A stretch of 64,000 nt of DNA from NCBI GenBank assembly GCA_021787475.1, contig JAJYLW010000007.1, positions 1 to 64,000 on the forward strand, in the 5' to 3' direction. The notes under the pieces are model-generated. The model was not told the origin of the DNA. It did not search any database and worked only from the letters and a program-made list of their open reading frames with translations. The stretch's first letter is position 1, and each line of letters starts with the position of its first letter. The stretch comes from Actinomycetes bacterium (GTDB taxonomy: Bacteria; Actinomycetota; Thermoleophilia; BMS3ABIN01). Both the position numbers and the translations under genes were made by a program. Shown here piece by piece: positions 20,403-28,864 of this stretch.

Positions 20403-21359
20403 ATGACGAACAGAGTCTGCGAGCTTCTTGATATCGATCACCCCATTCTTCAGGGCGGCATGACCTGGGTCAGCGATGCCTGCCTGGCGGCCGCCGTTTC
20501 CAACGGGGGCGGACTTGGCATCATCGGGGCCGGCGCGATGCCGGCTGACCTGCTGGGCGAGGAGATCAGGAGGGCGCGCCGGTTGACCGTACGTCCTTTT
20601 GGCGTCAACCTGATCATGATCAACCCGGAGTTCGACCGGCAGCTTGAGGTAGTCCTGGCCGAGGCGCCGCCGGTGGTGACCCTGGGCGCCGTGAAAAGCA
20701 CGTCGGTTATTCCCCTCCTGAAGCAAAAGGGAATCAGGGTGGCACCGGTGGTGGCGGCAGTGTCAATCGCCCGCCGCGCCGAAGAGCAGGGCGCCGACGC
20801 AATCATTGCCGAGGGCTCGGAGTCCGGCGGTCATATTGGCGAGACGACCACGATGGTGCTGGTGCCGCTTGTCTCCGCGGCGGTCGATGTGCCCGTAATC
20901 GCCGCGGGCGGCATTGCCGGAGGGGCGGGCGTGGTGGCCGCCTTCGCCCTCGGAGCCGAGGGCGTTCAACTCGGCACCCGCTTTGTCTGCGCTGAAGAAT
21001 GCCCGGTGCATGAAGCGGTCAAGGAAAAATTCCTCAAGTCGGGCGACAGGGCAACAGTGGTGACAGCCCGCTGCGTCGGGTATCCGGTGCGGACAATCAA
21101 GAACAAGCTCGCCAATACCTACAGCGAATGGGAAAAGAAATACATGGCAGGGGAATGCACCGCCATGGACATCGAGAACCTCGGCCTTGGCAAGCTGCGT
21201 GAGGCAATGCAGGAAGGGAATGTCAAGGACGGCTCGATGATGGCCGGGCAGAGTGTCGCTCTGGTGGACAGGGTCCAGCCGGCAGCCGCGATCATCGCCG
21301 AGGTCGTCGCCGAGGCAAAGGCGCTGGCCATGGAGCTGCCGGCGCGGATGGAGCTCTAG
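20403..21359 (+). CDS. fabK: Enoyl-ACP reductase II FabK (FMN-dependent)
   Basis: FabK reduces the 2-enoyl-ACP double bond using FMN and NAD(P)H, replacing FabI, which is absent here. The 318-residue TIM-barrel protein has PILQGGMTWVSDACLAAAVS at the N-terminus, GAVKST, AEGSESGGHIGE and VIAAGGIAGGAGVVAAFALGAEGVQLGTRF, the nitronate monooxygenase/FabK flavin-binding pattern. Cluster membership between fabH and fabD settles the FabK assignment over nitronate monooxygenase. A 100-base gap separates it from fabH. Confidence 0.93.
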   Translation: MTNRVCELLDIDHPILQGGMTWVSDACLAAAVSNGGGLGIIGAGAMPADLLGEEIRRARRLTVRPFGVNLIMINPEFDRQLEVVLAEAPPVVTLGAVKSTSVIPLLKQKGIRVAPVVAAVSIARRAEEQGADAIIAEGSESGGHIGETTTMVLVPLVSAAVDVPVIAAGGIAGGAGVVAAFALGAEGVQLGTRFVCAEECPVHEAVKEKFLKSGDRATVVTARCVGYPVRTIKNKLANTYSEWEKKYMAGECTAMDIENLGLGKLREAMQEGNVKDGSMMAGQSVALVDRVQPAAAIIAEVVAEAKALAMELPARMEL

Positions 21360-21375
21360 CCGGTGGCGGCAGGCT

Positions 21376-22293
21376 ATGGGTAAGCTGGCGCTGGTCTTTC
21401 CCGGCCAGGGCTCCCAGAAGCCGGGCATGGGCGCCGATCTTGCGGTCGAGTTTGAGGCTGCCGCCGCTATCTACCGGCGGGCGGGCGAGATTGTCGGCTG
21501 GCATGTGGCCGACGTTTCCTTTAACGGTCCGGAGGCAAAGCTCAACCAGACCGGTTTCGCCCAAGTGGCGCTTTACGTCAACAGCATGGCGGTGATGGAG
21601 GTTTTAAAGCAGCGGGGGGTTTCCGGGGACGTCGTCAGCGGCCACAGCCTGGGGGAGTACAGCGCCTTGGCGGCGGCGGGAGCCGTCAGCTTTGAGGAAG
21701 GCCTTGAGCTGGTGGCGGCGCGGGGCATGGCGATGGCCGACGCCGCCCAGGAGCGGCCCGGCCAGATGGCCGCCGTCCTCGGGCTTGAGGATGCAGATGT
21801 TGAGGCCATTTGCGCCGCGGCGGGCGAGGTCTGGCCGGTTAATTACAACTGCCCCGGGCAGGTTGTGGTGAGCGGTGAGGCGCAGTCGGTGCAAAGGGCA
21901 ATGGCGCGGGCCCGGGAGGCGGGCGCCCGCAAGGCCGTGCAGTTGCCGGTAAGCGGCGCTTTTCACAGTCCTTGTATGCGGAGCGCCGCCGGTGTGATGA
22001 AGGAGCGCTTGGCCGGGACCGGGTTCCGGGAGCCGCAGCCGCCGTTTTTTTCCTCGATCAGCTGCCGCTACGAAGTTGCGACAGGCCTGGCCGGACTGCT
22101 GGTGAGCCAGATGGTCTCCCCGGTTCGCTGGAGCCAGGCCGTTGCGTCAATGGTCGCGGACGGCGTCGACAGGTTTCTCGAGGTTGGAAACGGGAAAGTT
22201 TTAACCGGCCTCATCCGGAGAATCAACCGCGATGTCGCCGCCGCCAGCGTTTCCGACCCCGCCAGCCTGAATCAAATTCGGAGTGAAGAATAA
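21376..22293 (+). CDS. fabD: Malonyl-CoA:ACP transacylase FabD
   Basis: FabD moves malonyl from CoA to ACP. The 305-residue protein starts GKLALVFPGQGSQKPGMG and has the active-site S91 in GHSLGEYSAL. GAFHSPCM contains the catalytic His, and a C-terminal EVGNGKVLTGLIRRI is typical. ATG at 21376 is chosen to fit the universal FPGQGSQ start; longer in-frame versions overlap fabK. Gap to fabK is 16 bases. Confidence 0.97.
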   Translation: MGKLALVFPGQGSQKPGMGADLAVEFEAAAAIYRRAGEIVGWHVADVSFNGPEAKLNQTGFAQVALYVNSMAVMEVLKQRGVSGDVVSGHSLGEYSALAAAGAVSFEEGLELVAARGMAMADAAQERPGQMAAVLGLEDADVEAICAAAGEVWPVNYNCPGQVVVSGEAQSVQRAMARAREAGARKAVQLPVSGAFHSPCMRSAAGVMKERLAGTGFREPQPPFFSSISCRYEVATGLAGLLVSQMVSPVRWSQAVASMVADGVDRFLEVGNGKVLTGLIRRINRDVAAASVSDPASLNQIRSEE

Positions 22294-22386
22294 TTCAAAG
22301 ACGGATTGCGGAATTGGGAATGCGGAATTAATATCCATCAGCGGGGTTTTTTGTTTTTCATTCCAAAATCCGCATTCCGCATAGCT

Positions 22387-23166
22387 ATGGACGCTAAACA
22401 AAACATGCTTTCGCAAGAAATGCTTTCGCTTGCCGGGGAGGTCGCTCTCGTTACCGGCGCTTCCCGTGGCATTGGCGCCGCTACCGCCGAAGCGCTGGCC
22501 CGGGCGGGGGCAAACGTGGTGCTTAATTACCGCAGCAGCGGCGAGGAGGCAGAAGCGCTGGCGGCGCGACTCGCAGAAGGCGGAGTCAGGACAATGGCTG
22601 CCGGCGCCGACATCGGTGATTCAGCCCAGGTCAGCGCCATGATTGAAAAGGTTGATAGCGAGCTGGGCCAGGTTTCCGTCCTCGTCAACAACGCCGGCAT
22701 CACCCGCGACGCCCTGCTGGTTCGCTTAAGCGAGGAGGATTTTGACAGCGTCATCGCCACCAGCCTGAGAGGCGCTTTCCTGTGCAGCAAGGCAGTTGTA
22801 CGCGGCATGATCAGGGCGCGCAAAGGTGTTATCATCAACGTCTCCAGCGTTGTCGGCAGGCGGGGCAACGCCGGCCAGGCGAACTACGCCGCTGCCAAGG
22901 CCGGCCTGATCGGGCTCACCAGGTCGCTGGCGCGGGAACTGGGCCCGCGGGGCGTGCGCGTCAACGCCGTCGCCCCGGGCTACGTCGAGACCGACATGAC
23001 CGCCAGGCTGACTGACATCATGAAAGAACAGATTGTCAAAAACACGCCGCTGGGCCGGCTGGCGGCGCCTGCGGACGTCGCTAGAGTGATCGCCTTCCTG
23101 GCCTCGCCGGCCGCCGCCTACATCACCGGCGCCGTCATTCCAGTTGACGGAGGCCTGGGAATATAA
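22387..23166 (+). CDS. fabG: 3-oxoacyl-ACP reductase FabG
   Basis: FabG is the NADPH-dependent ketoreductase of the cycle. The SDR protein (259 residues from 22387) has VTGASRGIG for cofactor binding, NNAGITRDALLVR, catalytic Ser-Tyr-Lys in NVSSVVGRRGNAGQANYAAAKAG, and the tail GAVIPVDGGLGI. Three in-frame ATGs (22387, 22405, 22420) are possible; 22420 would begin MLSLAGEVALVTG, closest to the family start. None has a good ribosome binding site: the 90 bases upstream are filled by repeated GCGGAATTGGGAATGCGGAA and its inverse. No acpP follows. Confidence 0.96.
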   Translation: MDAKQNMLSQEMLSLAGEVALVTGASRGIGAATAEALARAGANVVLNYRSSGEEAEALAARLAEGGVRTMAAGADIGDSAQVSAMIEKVDSELGQVSVLVNNAGITRDALLVRLSEEDFDSVIATSLRGAFLCSKAVVRGMIRARKGVIINVSSVVGRRGNAGQANYAAAKAGLIGLTRSLARELGPRGVRVNAVAPGYVETDMTARLTDIMKEQIVKNTPLGRLAAPADVARVIAFLASPAAAYITGAVIPVDGGLGI

Positions 23167-23324
23167 ATAACCGGATGGTGGATCGTTGATGACAGATATT
23201 AAATCAGATAGTGAATCTGGTAGCAGGTAGCGGGGATAGATGCAGATAATAGACAATCAGAGATGCTCAAGAACTGGCGAATTCGATCGCGGTCTGATGA
23301 AGGGAATGAAAGGAAGAGCTTTTA

Positions 23325-24575
23325 GTGGTTAATCCACCAACTGCTTTTAGGCGCGTCGCTGTCACCGGCATGGGCATTGTCTCGCCGCTCGGGACAGGTG
23401 TGGAGGAGTACTGGAGCGCGCTCATCGCAGGCCAGTCCGGCGCGGGATCGATCACCCAGTTTGACGCCTCCGGCTTCAAGGTTCGCATCGCCGCCGAGGT
23501 CAAGGGATTTGAGCCCACTGACTACGTGGACCGCAAGAGCGCCCGCCGCATGGACCGGTTCTCGCAGTTGTCCGTGGCGGCGTCGCTGATGGCGGCCCGG
23601 CATGCGGACCTGGATGTGGCCGCCGCCGCCGAAAGGGTTGGCGTGCTGGTTGCCAGCGGTATCGGCGGCGTCAAGACTTTTGAGAAAGAGACGGCCGTGC
23701 TGTTGGAGAAAGGACCGGACCGGATCAGCCCCTTCTTTATCCCAATGGAGATCGCCAACATGGCTTCGGCACAGGTGTCCATGCACTTGGGGGCAAGAGG
23801 GCCGGTGAGCACGGTCTGCACCGCCTGCTCGGCGGCGGCCAACGCCATTGGCGACGCCTTCGAGATCGTCAGGCGGGGCGCCGCCGACGCAATGCTGGCC
23901 GGCGGCAGCGAGGCGGCCGTGACGCCGGTGGGAATTGCCGCTTTTGCCCAGATGGGCGCGCTCTCAACCCGCAACGACGAGCCGGAAAAGGCAAGCCGTC
24001 CATTTGATATTGAGCGCGACGGCTTCGTCATGGGAGAAGGGTCGGCCATCCTGGTGCTGGAGGAGCGGGAGCGGGCCATCGCCCGCGGCGCCCGCATCTG
24101 GGCCGAGGTGGCCGGCTATGGCATGACCGGCGACGCCTACCACATGAGCCTGCCGGAGCCAAGCGGCGAGAACCAGGCCCGGGCAATGCTGGCGGCGCTT
24201 GCCGAAGCGGGCCTTAAGCCCGGCGATATCGATTACATCAACGCCCACGGAACGTCAACCCCTCCCGGCGACACAATCGAGACCAAAAGTATCAAGATTG
24301 CTCTTGGCGATCACGCCGGGGAAGTGGCAATCAGTTCGACAAAATCGATGATGGGCCACTGCCTGGGAGCCTCCGGCGCCCTCGAGGCGGCGGCTTGCAT
24401 CCTGGCGATTGACCGGGGCGTGATTCCGCCGACGATCAATCTTGACAACCCGGATCCCGAGTGCGACCTTGATTATGTCCCCAATGCCAGCCGCAGGAAA
24501 CAGGTCGCCGTTGCCGCCTCCAACTCGTTCGGGTTCGGCGGCCACAACGTCACGCTCGTGTTCCGGGCTCCCTGA
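23325..24575 (+). CDS. fabF: 3-oxoacyl-ACP synthase II FabF
   Basis: FabF elongates acyl-ACP. The 416-residue thiolase-fold enzyme has C168 in CTACSAAANAIG, H308 in NAHGTSTPPGD and H345 in SMMGHCLGASGALEA, the KAS II Cys-His-His triad. RRVAVTGMGIVSPLGTG opens the protein and NSFGFGGHNVTLVF closes it. Start is GTG at 23325 after a GGAAGAG. The 158-base gap after fabG, where acpP usually lies, holds only a family A tract and no small acidic reading frame. Confidence 0.97.
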   Translation: MVNPPTAFRRVAVTGMGIVSPLGTGVEEYWSALIAGQSGAGSITQFDASGFKVRIAAEVKGFEPTDYVDRKSARRMDRFSQLSVAASLMAARHADLDVAAAAERVGVLVASGIGGVKTFEKETAVLLEKGPDRISPFFIPMEIANMASAQVSMHLGARGPVSTVCTACSAAANAIGDAFEIVRRGAADAMLAGGSEAAVTPVGIAAFAQMGALSTRNDEPEKASRPFDIERDGFVMGEGSAILVLEERERAIARGARIWAEVAGYGMTGDAYHMSLPEPSGENQARAMLAALAEAGLKPGDIDYINAHGTSTPPGDTIETKSIKIALGDHAGEVAISSTKSMMGHCLGASGALEAAACILAIDRGVIPPTINLDNPDPECDLDYVPNASRRKQVAVAASNSFGFGGHNVTLVFRAP

Positions 24576-24586
24576 GGCAGGATTAA

Positions 24587-25540
24587 ATGGCGCAGCGAGT
24601 CTCGGTGAACATCAGCCGCCGCAACGGAGCCCCGGGAGACGCCGAGAGCTGTCCCGGCTGCAAGCAACTGCTCAGCGCCGCCGAGCTTAAGGAAAGCTTG
24701 AATGTTTGCCCGAACTGCGGCCATCACTTCCGCCTTGGCGCCAGGGAGCGGGTGGCAATGCTTGCCGACAGCGGCACCTGGGAGGAAATTGCCGCTCATC
24801 TCAGGTCAGCCGATCCGCTTGAATTCTTCGATCTGAGGCCCTATTCAGAGCGCATCGAGGAGGCAGAGTACGACACCGGCCTTGGGGAAGCGATGATTGC
24901 CGGCACCTGCCGCATCCACAAAATGGACACCGTGCTGGTGGTGATGGATTTCAGCTTCATGGGCGGCAGCATGGGCAGCGTCGTCGGCGAGAAGTTCTGG
25001 CGGGCCGCTGACACGGCGATAGAGTACCGCTTCCCCCTGGTGGCCGTCTGCGCGTCCGGGGGCGCCCGCATGCAGGAAGGAATCCTCTCCTTGCTTCAGA
25101 TGGCGAAAACAACCTGCGCTGTGGACCTGATGTCACAGGCGCCCGTGCCGTTCGTCTCGATTCTGACCCACCCGACCACGGGGGGCGTCTTGGCCAGCTT
25201 CGCCACCTTGGCCGACGTCATCATCTCCGAGCCGGGGGCGTTGCTCAGTTTCTCCGGGCCGCGCGTGATCGAGCAGACGATCAAGGAGAGCCTGCCGGAT
25301 GATTTTGGCCTGGCGGAATCCAACCTGAGCCACGGCCAGATTGACATGATTGTGCCACGAAATCAACTTAAGGACCGGCTGGTGCAGGTGCTGGGGATGC
25401 TGGAAGGGGGTGTCGCCTGTGCCCTTGAGCCCCTTTGGGAGGAAGAAGCGGGCCGTCCAGGACGAGGAGGGCCGCTTGCGGGGGCGCTTGGCAGAATTAA
25501 AGCGCTTGCCAACGCTCCCTGGCGTTCACTTAAAGGATGA
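24587..25540 (+). CDS. accD: Acetyl-CoA carboxylase carboxyltransferase beta subunit AccD
   Basis: AccD and AccA form the carboxyltransferase that makes malonyl-CoA. The 317-residue protein has an N-terminal zinc ribbon (SCPGCKQLL ... NVCPNCGHHF), then GGSMGSVVGEK, CASGGARMQEG, and LTHPTTGGVLASFA. The normal core ends near IVPRNQLKDRLVQVL; about 45 extra residues follow, encoded by DNA that also encodes the start of accA in another frame. Gap to fabF is 11 bases. The biotin carboxylase and carrier genes (accBC) are not in the window. Confidence 0.96.
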   Translation: MAQRVSVNISRRNGAPGDAESCPGCKQLLSAAELKESLNVCPNCGHHFRLGARERVAMLADSGTWEEIAAHLRSADPLEFFDLRPYSERIEEAEYDTGLGEAMIAGTCRIHKMDTVLVVMDFSFMGGSMGSVVGEKFWRAADTAIEYRFPLVAVCASGGARMQEGILSLLQMAKTTCAVDLMSQAPVPFVSILTHPTTGGVLASFATLADVIISEPGALLSFSGPRVIEQTIKESLPDDFGLAESNLSHGQIDMIVPRNQLKDRLVQVLGMLEGGVACALEPLWEEEAGRPGRGGPLAGALGRIKALANAPWRSLKG

Positions 25541-26408
25541 AATTGCGAAGATAACCCACCGGCTGCGGGAACTGGGCTTAAGCCGCCAGGTGGACAGGGC
25601 GGTCTGGGACAAGATCGAGCTGGCCCGCCACGCCGAGCGGCCTTACACACTGGACTACATCCATCACATGTTCCCCGGGTTCATCGAGCTTGCCGGCGAC
25701 CGCTGTTTCGCCGACGATGCGGCGATAGTCGGCGGCCTGGCCGCCTACATGGGCCGCACGATCATGGTTATCGGCCATCAAAAGGGACGCGACCTGGCCG
25801 CCCGCACCAGGCGCAATTTTGGCATGCCGCGCCCGGAGGGCTACCGCAAGGCGCAGCGGCTGATGCTGCTTGCCAACAAGTTTGGCATCCCGGTCTTTAC
25901 CATGATTGATACGCCCGGCGCCTACCCCGGCGTCGCCGCCGAAGAGCGGGGCCAGGCGGGGGCAATATCGGCCACGCTGCTGTGCATGGCCCGCCTTGAT
26001 GTTCCCATTGTCGCCGTCATCATCGGCGAAGGCGGCAGCGGCGGCGCCCTGGCGCTGGGGCTGGCCGACCGGGTGCTGATGCTGGAAAACTCGATTTATT
26101 CGGTCATCTCGCCGGAGTCCTGCGCCGCCATTCTCTGGAAGGACTCAGGCGAAGCGCACCTGGCGGCGCAGACGCTCAAGCTGACCTCGTCCCAGGTGGC
26201 GGAGCTGGAAGTGATTGACGCTGTGTTGCCGGAGCCGCGCGGCGGCGCCCACCGTGATCACGCCGGCGCCGCCCACATTGTCAAGGAAGCGCTGGAGGAC
26301 AACCTGCGCCAGCTGGAAGCCTTGCACCCGCAAAAAAGGAAGCAGGAGCGGTTTGCGAAGTTCAGGCGGATGGGAATCTGGCGGGAGAACGGATTAACGC
26401 TTTTTTAA
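25419..26408 (+). CDS. accA: Acetyl-CoA carboxylase carboxyltransferase alpha subunit AccA
   Basis: AccA pairs with AccD. It has the usual coiled-coil N-terminus (EGRLRGRLAELKRL, LKDEIAKITHRLRELG), then ARHAERPYTLDYIHHMF, GDRCFADDAAIVGGLA, TMIDTPGAYPGVAAEERGQ and GEGGSGGALALGLAD, all AccA hallmarks. Candidate starts are GTG 25410, GTG 25419 and TTG 25425; 25419 is preferred because GGAAGGGGG lies 9 bases upstream. With it the protein has 329 residues and the gene overlaps accD by 122 bases. Both frames look genuinely coding in the overlap. Last gene of the cluster. Confidence 0.95.
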   Translation: MPLSPFGRKKRAVQDEEGRLRGRLAELKRLPTLPGVHLKDEIAKITHRLRELGLSRQVDRAVWDKIELARHAERPYTLDYIHHMFPGFIELAGDRCFADDAAIVGGLAAYMGRTIMVIGHQKGRDLAARTRRNFGMPRPEGYRKAQRLMLLANKFGIPVFTMIDTPGAYPGVAAEERGQAGAISATLLCMARLDVPIVAVIIGEGGSGGALALGLADRVLMLENSIYSVISPESCAAILWKDSGEAHLAAQTLKLTSSQVAELEVIDAVLPEPRGGAHRDHAGAAHIVKEALEDNLRQLEALHPQKRKQERFAKFRRMGIWRENGLTLF

Positions 26409-26470
26409 CCGCATTCTAATAATATCAGGGAGTTTATCAATTCGCCACAAATGCGGAATGCGGATTTTGT

Positions 26471-26938
26471 TCAGTTGTCTTCCTCGTTGAGCTGGCGGTA
26501 GGCAAAATAGCCGGCGATCTCGCCCGCCACCAGGCAGTCGCCGAAACTGCCCAGCGCCATGACAGCGTTGCGCAGCTCCTCCATCTGCCCGGTCGAACTG
26601 GGAGATACGTGATTAAAGATGGTTTTTTCCAGAGCGGCGCGAAAGCTGCTGGCATTGATGACAAGATCGGGGAGGCAAAAACCAACCGCGGCGCGGCGGT
26701 AGGCGTCGTCCTGGGCCGCCTGCCGGGCGCGGTGAAGGATCTGCGGGCGTTGGTATTCTTCCGACCCCATCAGCTCTACGGCCAGGCCTAAAAAGGAGGC
26801 GGCGACGGCCAGGCCCATCGGCGTGCCCAGCATTTGCTCAAAATCTTCGGCCACGTGGCCATGAAAGGCCTCGTGCCAGCGCTGCAGCACCTCTTGCTGA
26901 TTCTCCCTAAGCGCGCTGGCGAACGTGAGTGAGTTCAT
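26471..26938 (-). CDS. Conserved hypothetical protein, all-helical, possibly RsbR/sensor-domain like
   Basis: The 155-residue protein is predicted mostly helical and soluble, with no signal peptide or transmembrane helix. It opens MNSLTFASALRENQQEVLQRW, which resembles the start of RsbRD-type N-terminal sensory domains (short helix, ENxxEILxxW). The middle has ELMGSEEYQRPQILHRARQAAQ. I cannot name the family with confidence. It is convergent with accA and separated from it by 62 bases; it is not part of an evident operon. A family A or GCGGAATGCGG fragment lies just downstream. Confidence 0.65.
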   Translation of the reverse strand: MNSLTFASALRENQQEVLQRWHEAFHGHVAEDFEQMLGTPMGLAVAASFLGLAVELMGSEEYQRPQILHRARQAAQDDAYRRAAVGFCLPDLVINASSFRAALEKTIFNHVSPSSTGQMEELRNAVMALGSFGDCLVAGEIAGYFAYRQLNEEDN

Positions 26939-27067
26939 CGAAAAGCCTGGTCTTCGCTGTTTAACCGCCTAAAATTCTATCGGAGCGGGAAAAGAGGTGC
27001 TTTATCGTTATTTATTGACAGGGCGGCCGGCGAACCGCCCCTGCGATGGTTTTTTCTTCAAGAAAGA

Positions 27068-27097
27068 GTAGGGGGCGCACAGCTGTGCGCCCCCTAC
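27068..27097. repeat. Perfect 30-bp GC-rich palindrome
   Basis: GTAGGGGGCGCACAG is followed directly by its exact complement. Just upstream (27019-27048) GGGCGG and CCGCCC form a second short hairpin. The palindrome lies 11 bases downstream of the larB stop and may end larB transcription, though it has no T tract. Confidence 0.7.
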
Positions 27098-27107
27098 GAT
27101 GACTCCT

Positions 27108-27869
27108 TCAGGTGGTCCGGTTCGCTATCAGCGCCGCCGTGGCGCCGGCGCCGACGCCGTTGTCGATATTGACGACGACAAGGCCGGGGCAGCAGCTCTG
27201 CAGCATCGCCAGCAGCGCGGCGACGCCGCCGCCCCCAAGGCCGTAGCCGGAAGAGGTGGGAAGGCCGATTACCGGAACCGGCACGAGGCCGGCAACAACC
27301 GAAGGCAGGGCTCCCTCCATGCCGGCGGCAACGACAAGAGCGGCCACGCCCGCCTCCATCATCTCGCCCAGCGGCCCGACCAGGCGGTGCACGCCGGCAA
27401 CGCCGACGTCGTACGCATTCATGACATGACTGCCCATCTCCTCGGCGACGATGCGCGCCTGCTCGCAGGCGGGGATGTCGGCGGTGCCGGCCGAAAGGAT
27501 GCCGATTTTTCCTCCTCCTGCCGGGGGCTGCTGCCCCGGTTTTGCCAGGACAATGGTTTTCGCCTCCATGCCGCCGGCGGCAATCATCCCCGGGAAGCGG
27601 GAATCAATGGCGCCTTTCTGCTCCTCGTCAAAAGAGGCGATGATGACGCGGCTGCTCTTGTCAAGGAGGGCGCTGCAGATTTCAAGCAGTTGGGCAACGG
27701 TCTTTCCCGGGGCAAAGATGATCTCCGGCACGCCCTTGCGCTTAAGACGGCCGGTGTCGAGCCTGGCAAAGTCCCCCACTGTCAGGATGCCCGCCGCCTG
27801 GAGCCGCGCCTCGTCGGCGCTGATTCTACCTTCGGCAAGCTGCTTCAGGATGTCATGCAGGCTCTCCAC
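27108..27869 (-). CDS. larB: Nickel pincer cofactor biosynthesis protein LarB
   Basis: LarB carboxylates and hydrolyses nicotinic acid adenine dinucleotide in the route to the nickel-pincer nucleotide of lactate racemase. The 253-residue protein has a helical N-terminal region and a PurE-like core: GKIGILSAGTADIPACEQAR, MNAYDVGVAGVHRL, VVAAGMEGALPSVVAGL and IGLPTSSGYG, diagnostic of LarB. The larC and larE genes are not here, so its partner genes must be elsewhere or it serves a related racemase. Start is GTG at 27869, overlapping the upstream amidohydrolase stop by 17 bases. Confidence 0.9.
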   Translation of the reverse strand: MESLHDILKQLAEGRISADEARLQAAGILTVGDFARLDTGRLKRKGVPEIIFAPGKTVAQLLEICSALLDKSSRVIIASFDEEQKGAIDSRFPGMIAAGGMEAKTIVLAKPGQQPPAGGGKIGILSAGTADIPACEQARIVAEEMGSHVMNAYDVGVAGVHRLVGPLGEMMEAGVAALVVAAGMEGALPSVVAGLVPVPVIGLPTSSGYGLGGGGVAALLAMLQSCCPGLVVVNIDNGVGAGATAALIANRTT

Positions 27870-28707
27870 AGTCCCCTTCCAGCAGCCTAGCGGCGTTGCC
27901 GCCCAGAATTGCTTTCATTTCCGCCGGGCTTAAGCCGGCGGCCTCGATCTCACGGCGGCACCGCTCCGGGGAAAGCAGGGGAAAATCGCTGCCGAACAGG
28001 ATCTTTTTATGCCCCACGAGCGAGACGGCGACCTTGAAGATTTTGGCGTCATAGAGGTAAGGGCTGGCAGCCGAGTCATAGCAGGCGCCGGCCAGATCGC
28101 GGCGCACCTCGGGCATCAGCTCGTAAAACGGCAGGCCGCCGCCCCAGTGGGCGAACACCAGTTTGAGCGCCGGAAAGGCGCGCGCCAGCGCGTAGCCTTT
28201 TTCCGGGGTGGTCCGGCTCTTGCCTTTGTAGCTGTGCCCGACCGGCTCGCTTAAGTGAATCAGCATCGGCAGACCGTTTTCCGCAGCCAGGTCCGCCAGG
28301 GGGGCGATGGCGCCGGCGTCAGCGAGGTCAAACCCCTGGCTGTCGGGCACCAGCTCGCCGATGCCCTTAAGACCCAGCTCAAGGCAGTGCTCGATCTCAG
28401 CCAGCGCCCCGGCGGCCTTTGGGTTGGCGTTGGCAAACCCGATGATGCGCCCGGGCCAGCTCCGGGCGGCCTTGGCCAGGTAAGAATTGCTCCTTGCACA
28501 AAGATCATGACTGCGGAAAGGAAAGCCAAGCGCAACTGCCTTGTCAACGCCGGCGCGGTCCATCTCTTCTATCAGCTCTTCGGCGCCGGCCATCCGCGCC
28601 GCCGGGTCGCCGTAAAGGTGGGTAAACCAGTCTTCGCCGGCCATGAACCTGGCCCGGTCGGCAATCATCTCGGGGGGAAAAATATGGGTGTGGAAATCGA
28701 CTATCAT
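27853..28707 (-). CDS. Amidohydrolase 2 family metal-dependent hydrolase
   Basis: The 284-residue TIM-barrel protein begins MIVDFHTHIFPPEM, the HxH metal site of the amidohydrolase superfamily. Further metal ligands are H in LIHLSEPVG and VFAHWGGGLP, and D in LFGSDFPLLSPE. Members include ACMS decarboxylase-type and other small-molecule hydrolases or decarboxylases, and the substrate is unknown. Overlap with larB suggests coupled translation but does not reveal a shared pathway. Confidence 0.85.
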   Translation of the reverse strand: MIVDFHTHIFPPEMIADRARFMAGEDWFTHLYGDPAARMAGAEELIEEMDRAGVDKAVALGFPFRSHDLCARSNSYLAKAARSWPGRIIGFANANPKAAGALAEIEHCLELGLKGIGELVPDSQGFDLADAGAIAPLADLAAENGLPMLIHLSEPVGHSYKGKSRTTPEKGYALARAFPALKLVFAHWGGGLPFYELMPEVRRDLAGACYDSAASPYLYDAKIFKVAVSLVGHKKILFGSDFPLLSPERCRREIEAAGLSPAEMKAILGGNAARLLEGDCGEPA

Positions 28708-28774
28708 GCCGCCAGTATACCTATTGGAGCCGGAATGGCGTAAGAACCGGGCGCTTAAGAGCGGTGCCTTTAGC

Positions 28775-28805
28775 GGAGGCGGCCCCGCGAAGCGGGGCCG
28801 CCTCC
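28775..28805. terminator. Strong GC hairpin between convergent-end genes
   Basis: A perfect 14-bp stem GGAGGCGGCCCCGC with loop GAA. It lies downstream of the aldolase stop (28865) and upstream of the amidohydrolase start (28707), both on the minus strand. It has no T tract, so termination is only possible; it may be another palindromic repeat. Confidence 0.5.
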
Positions 28806-28864
28806 CTCATCAAACCCAGTCCTCGATTTTATCCAAAGTCCAATGTCCAAAATCCGAAGTCCGG

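Noticed and set aside
21253..21375. Longer start for fabD overlapping fabK
   Set aside because: FabD homology begins at GKLALVFPGQGSQ; the upstream residues are low-complexity Arg/Ser/Pro from the fabK shadow frame.
27099..27890. 263-codon plus-strand frame opposite larB
   Set aside because: Antisense of a strongly conserved LarB; no family features.
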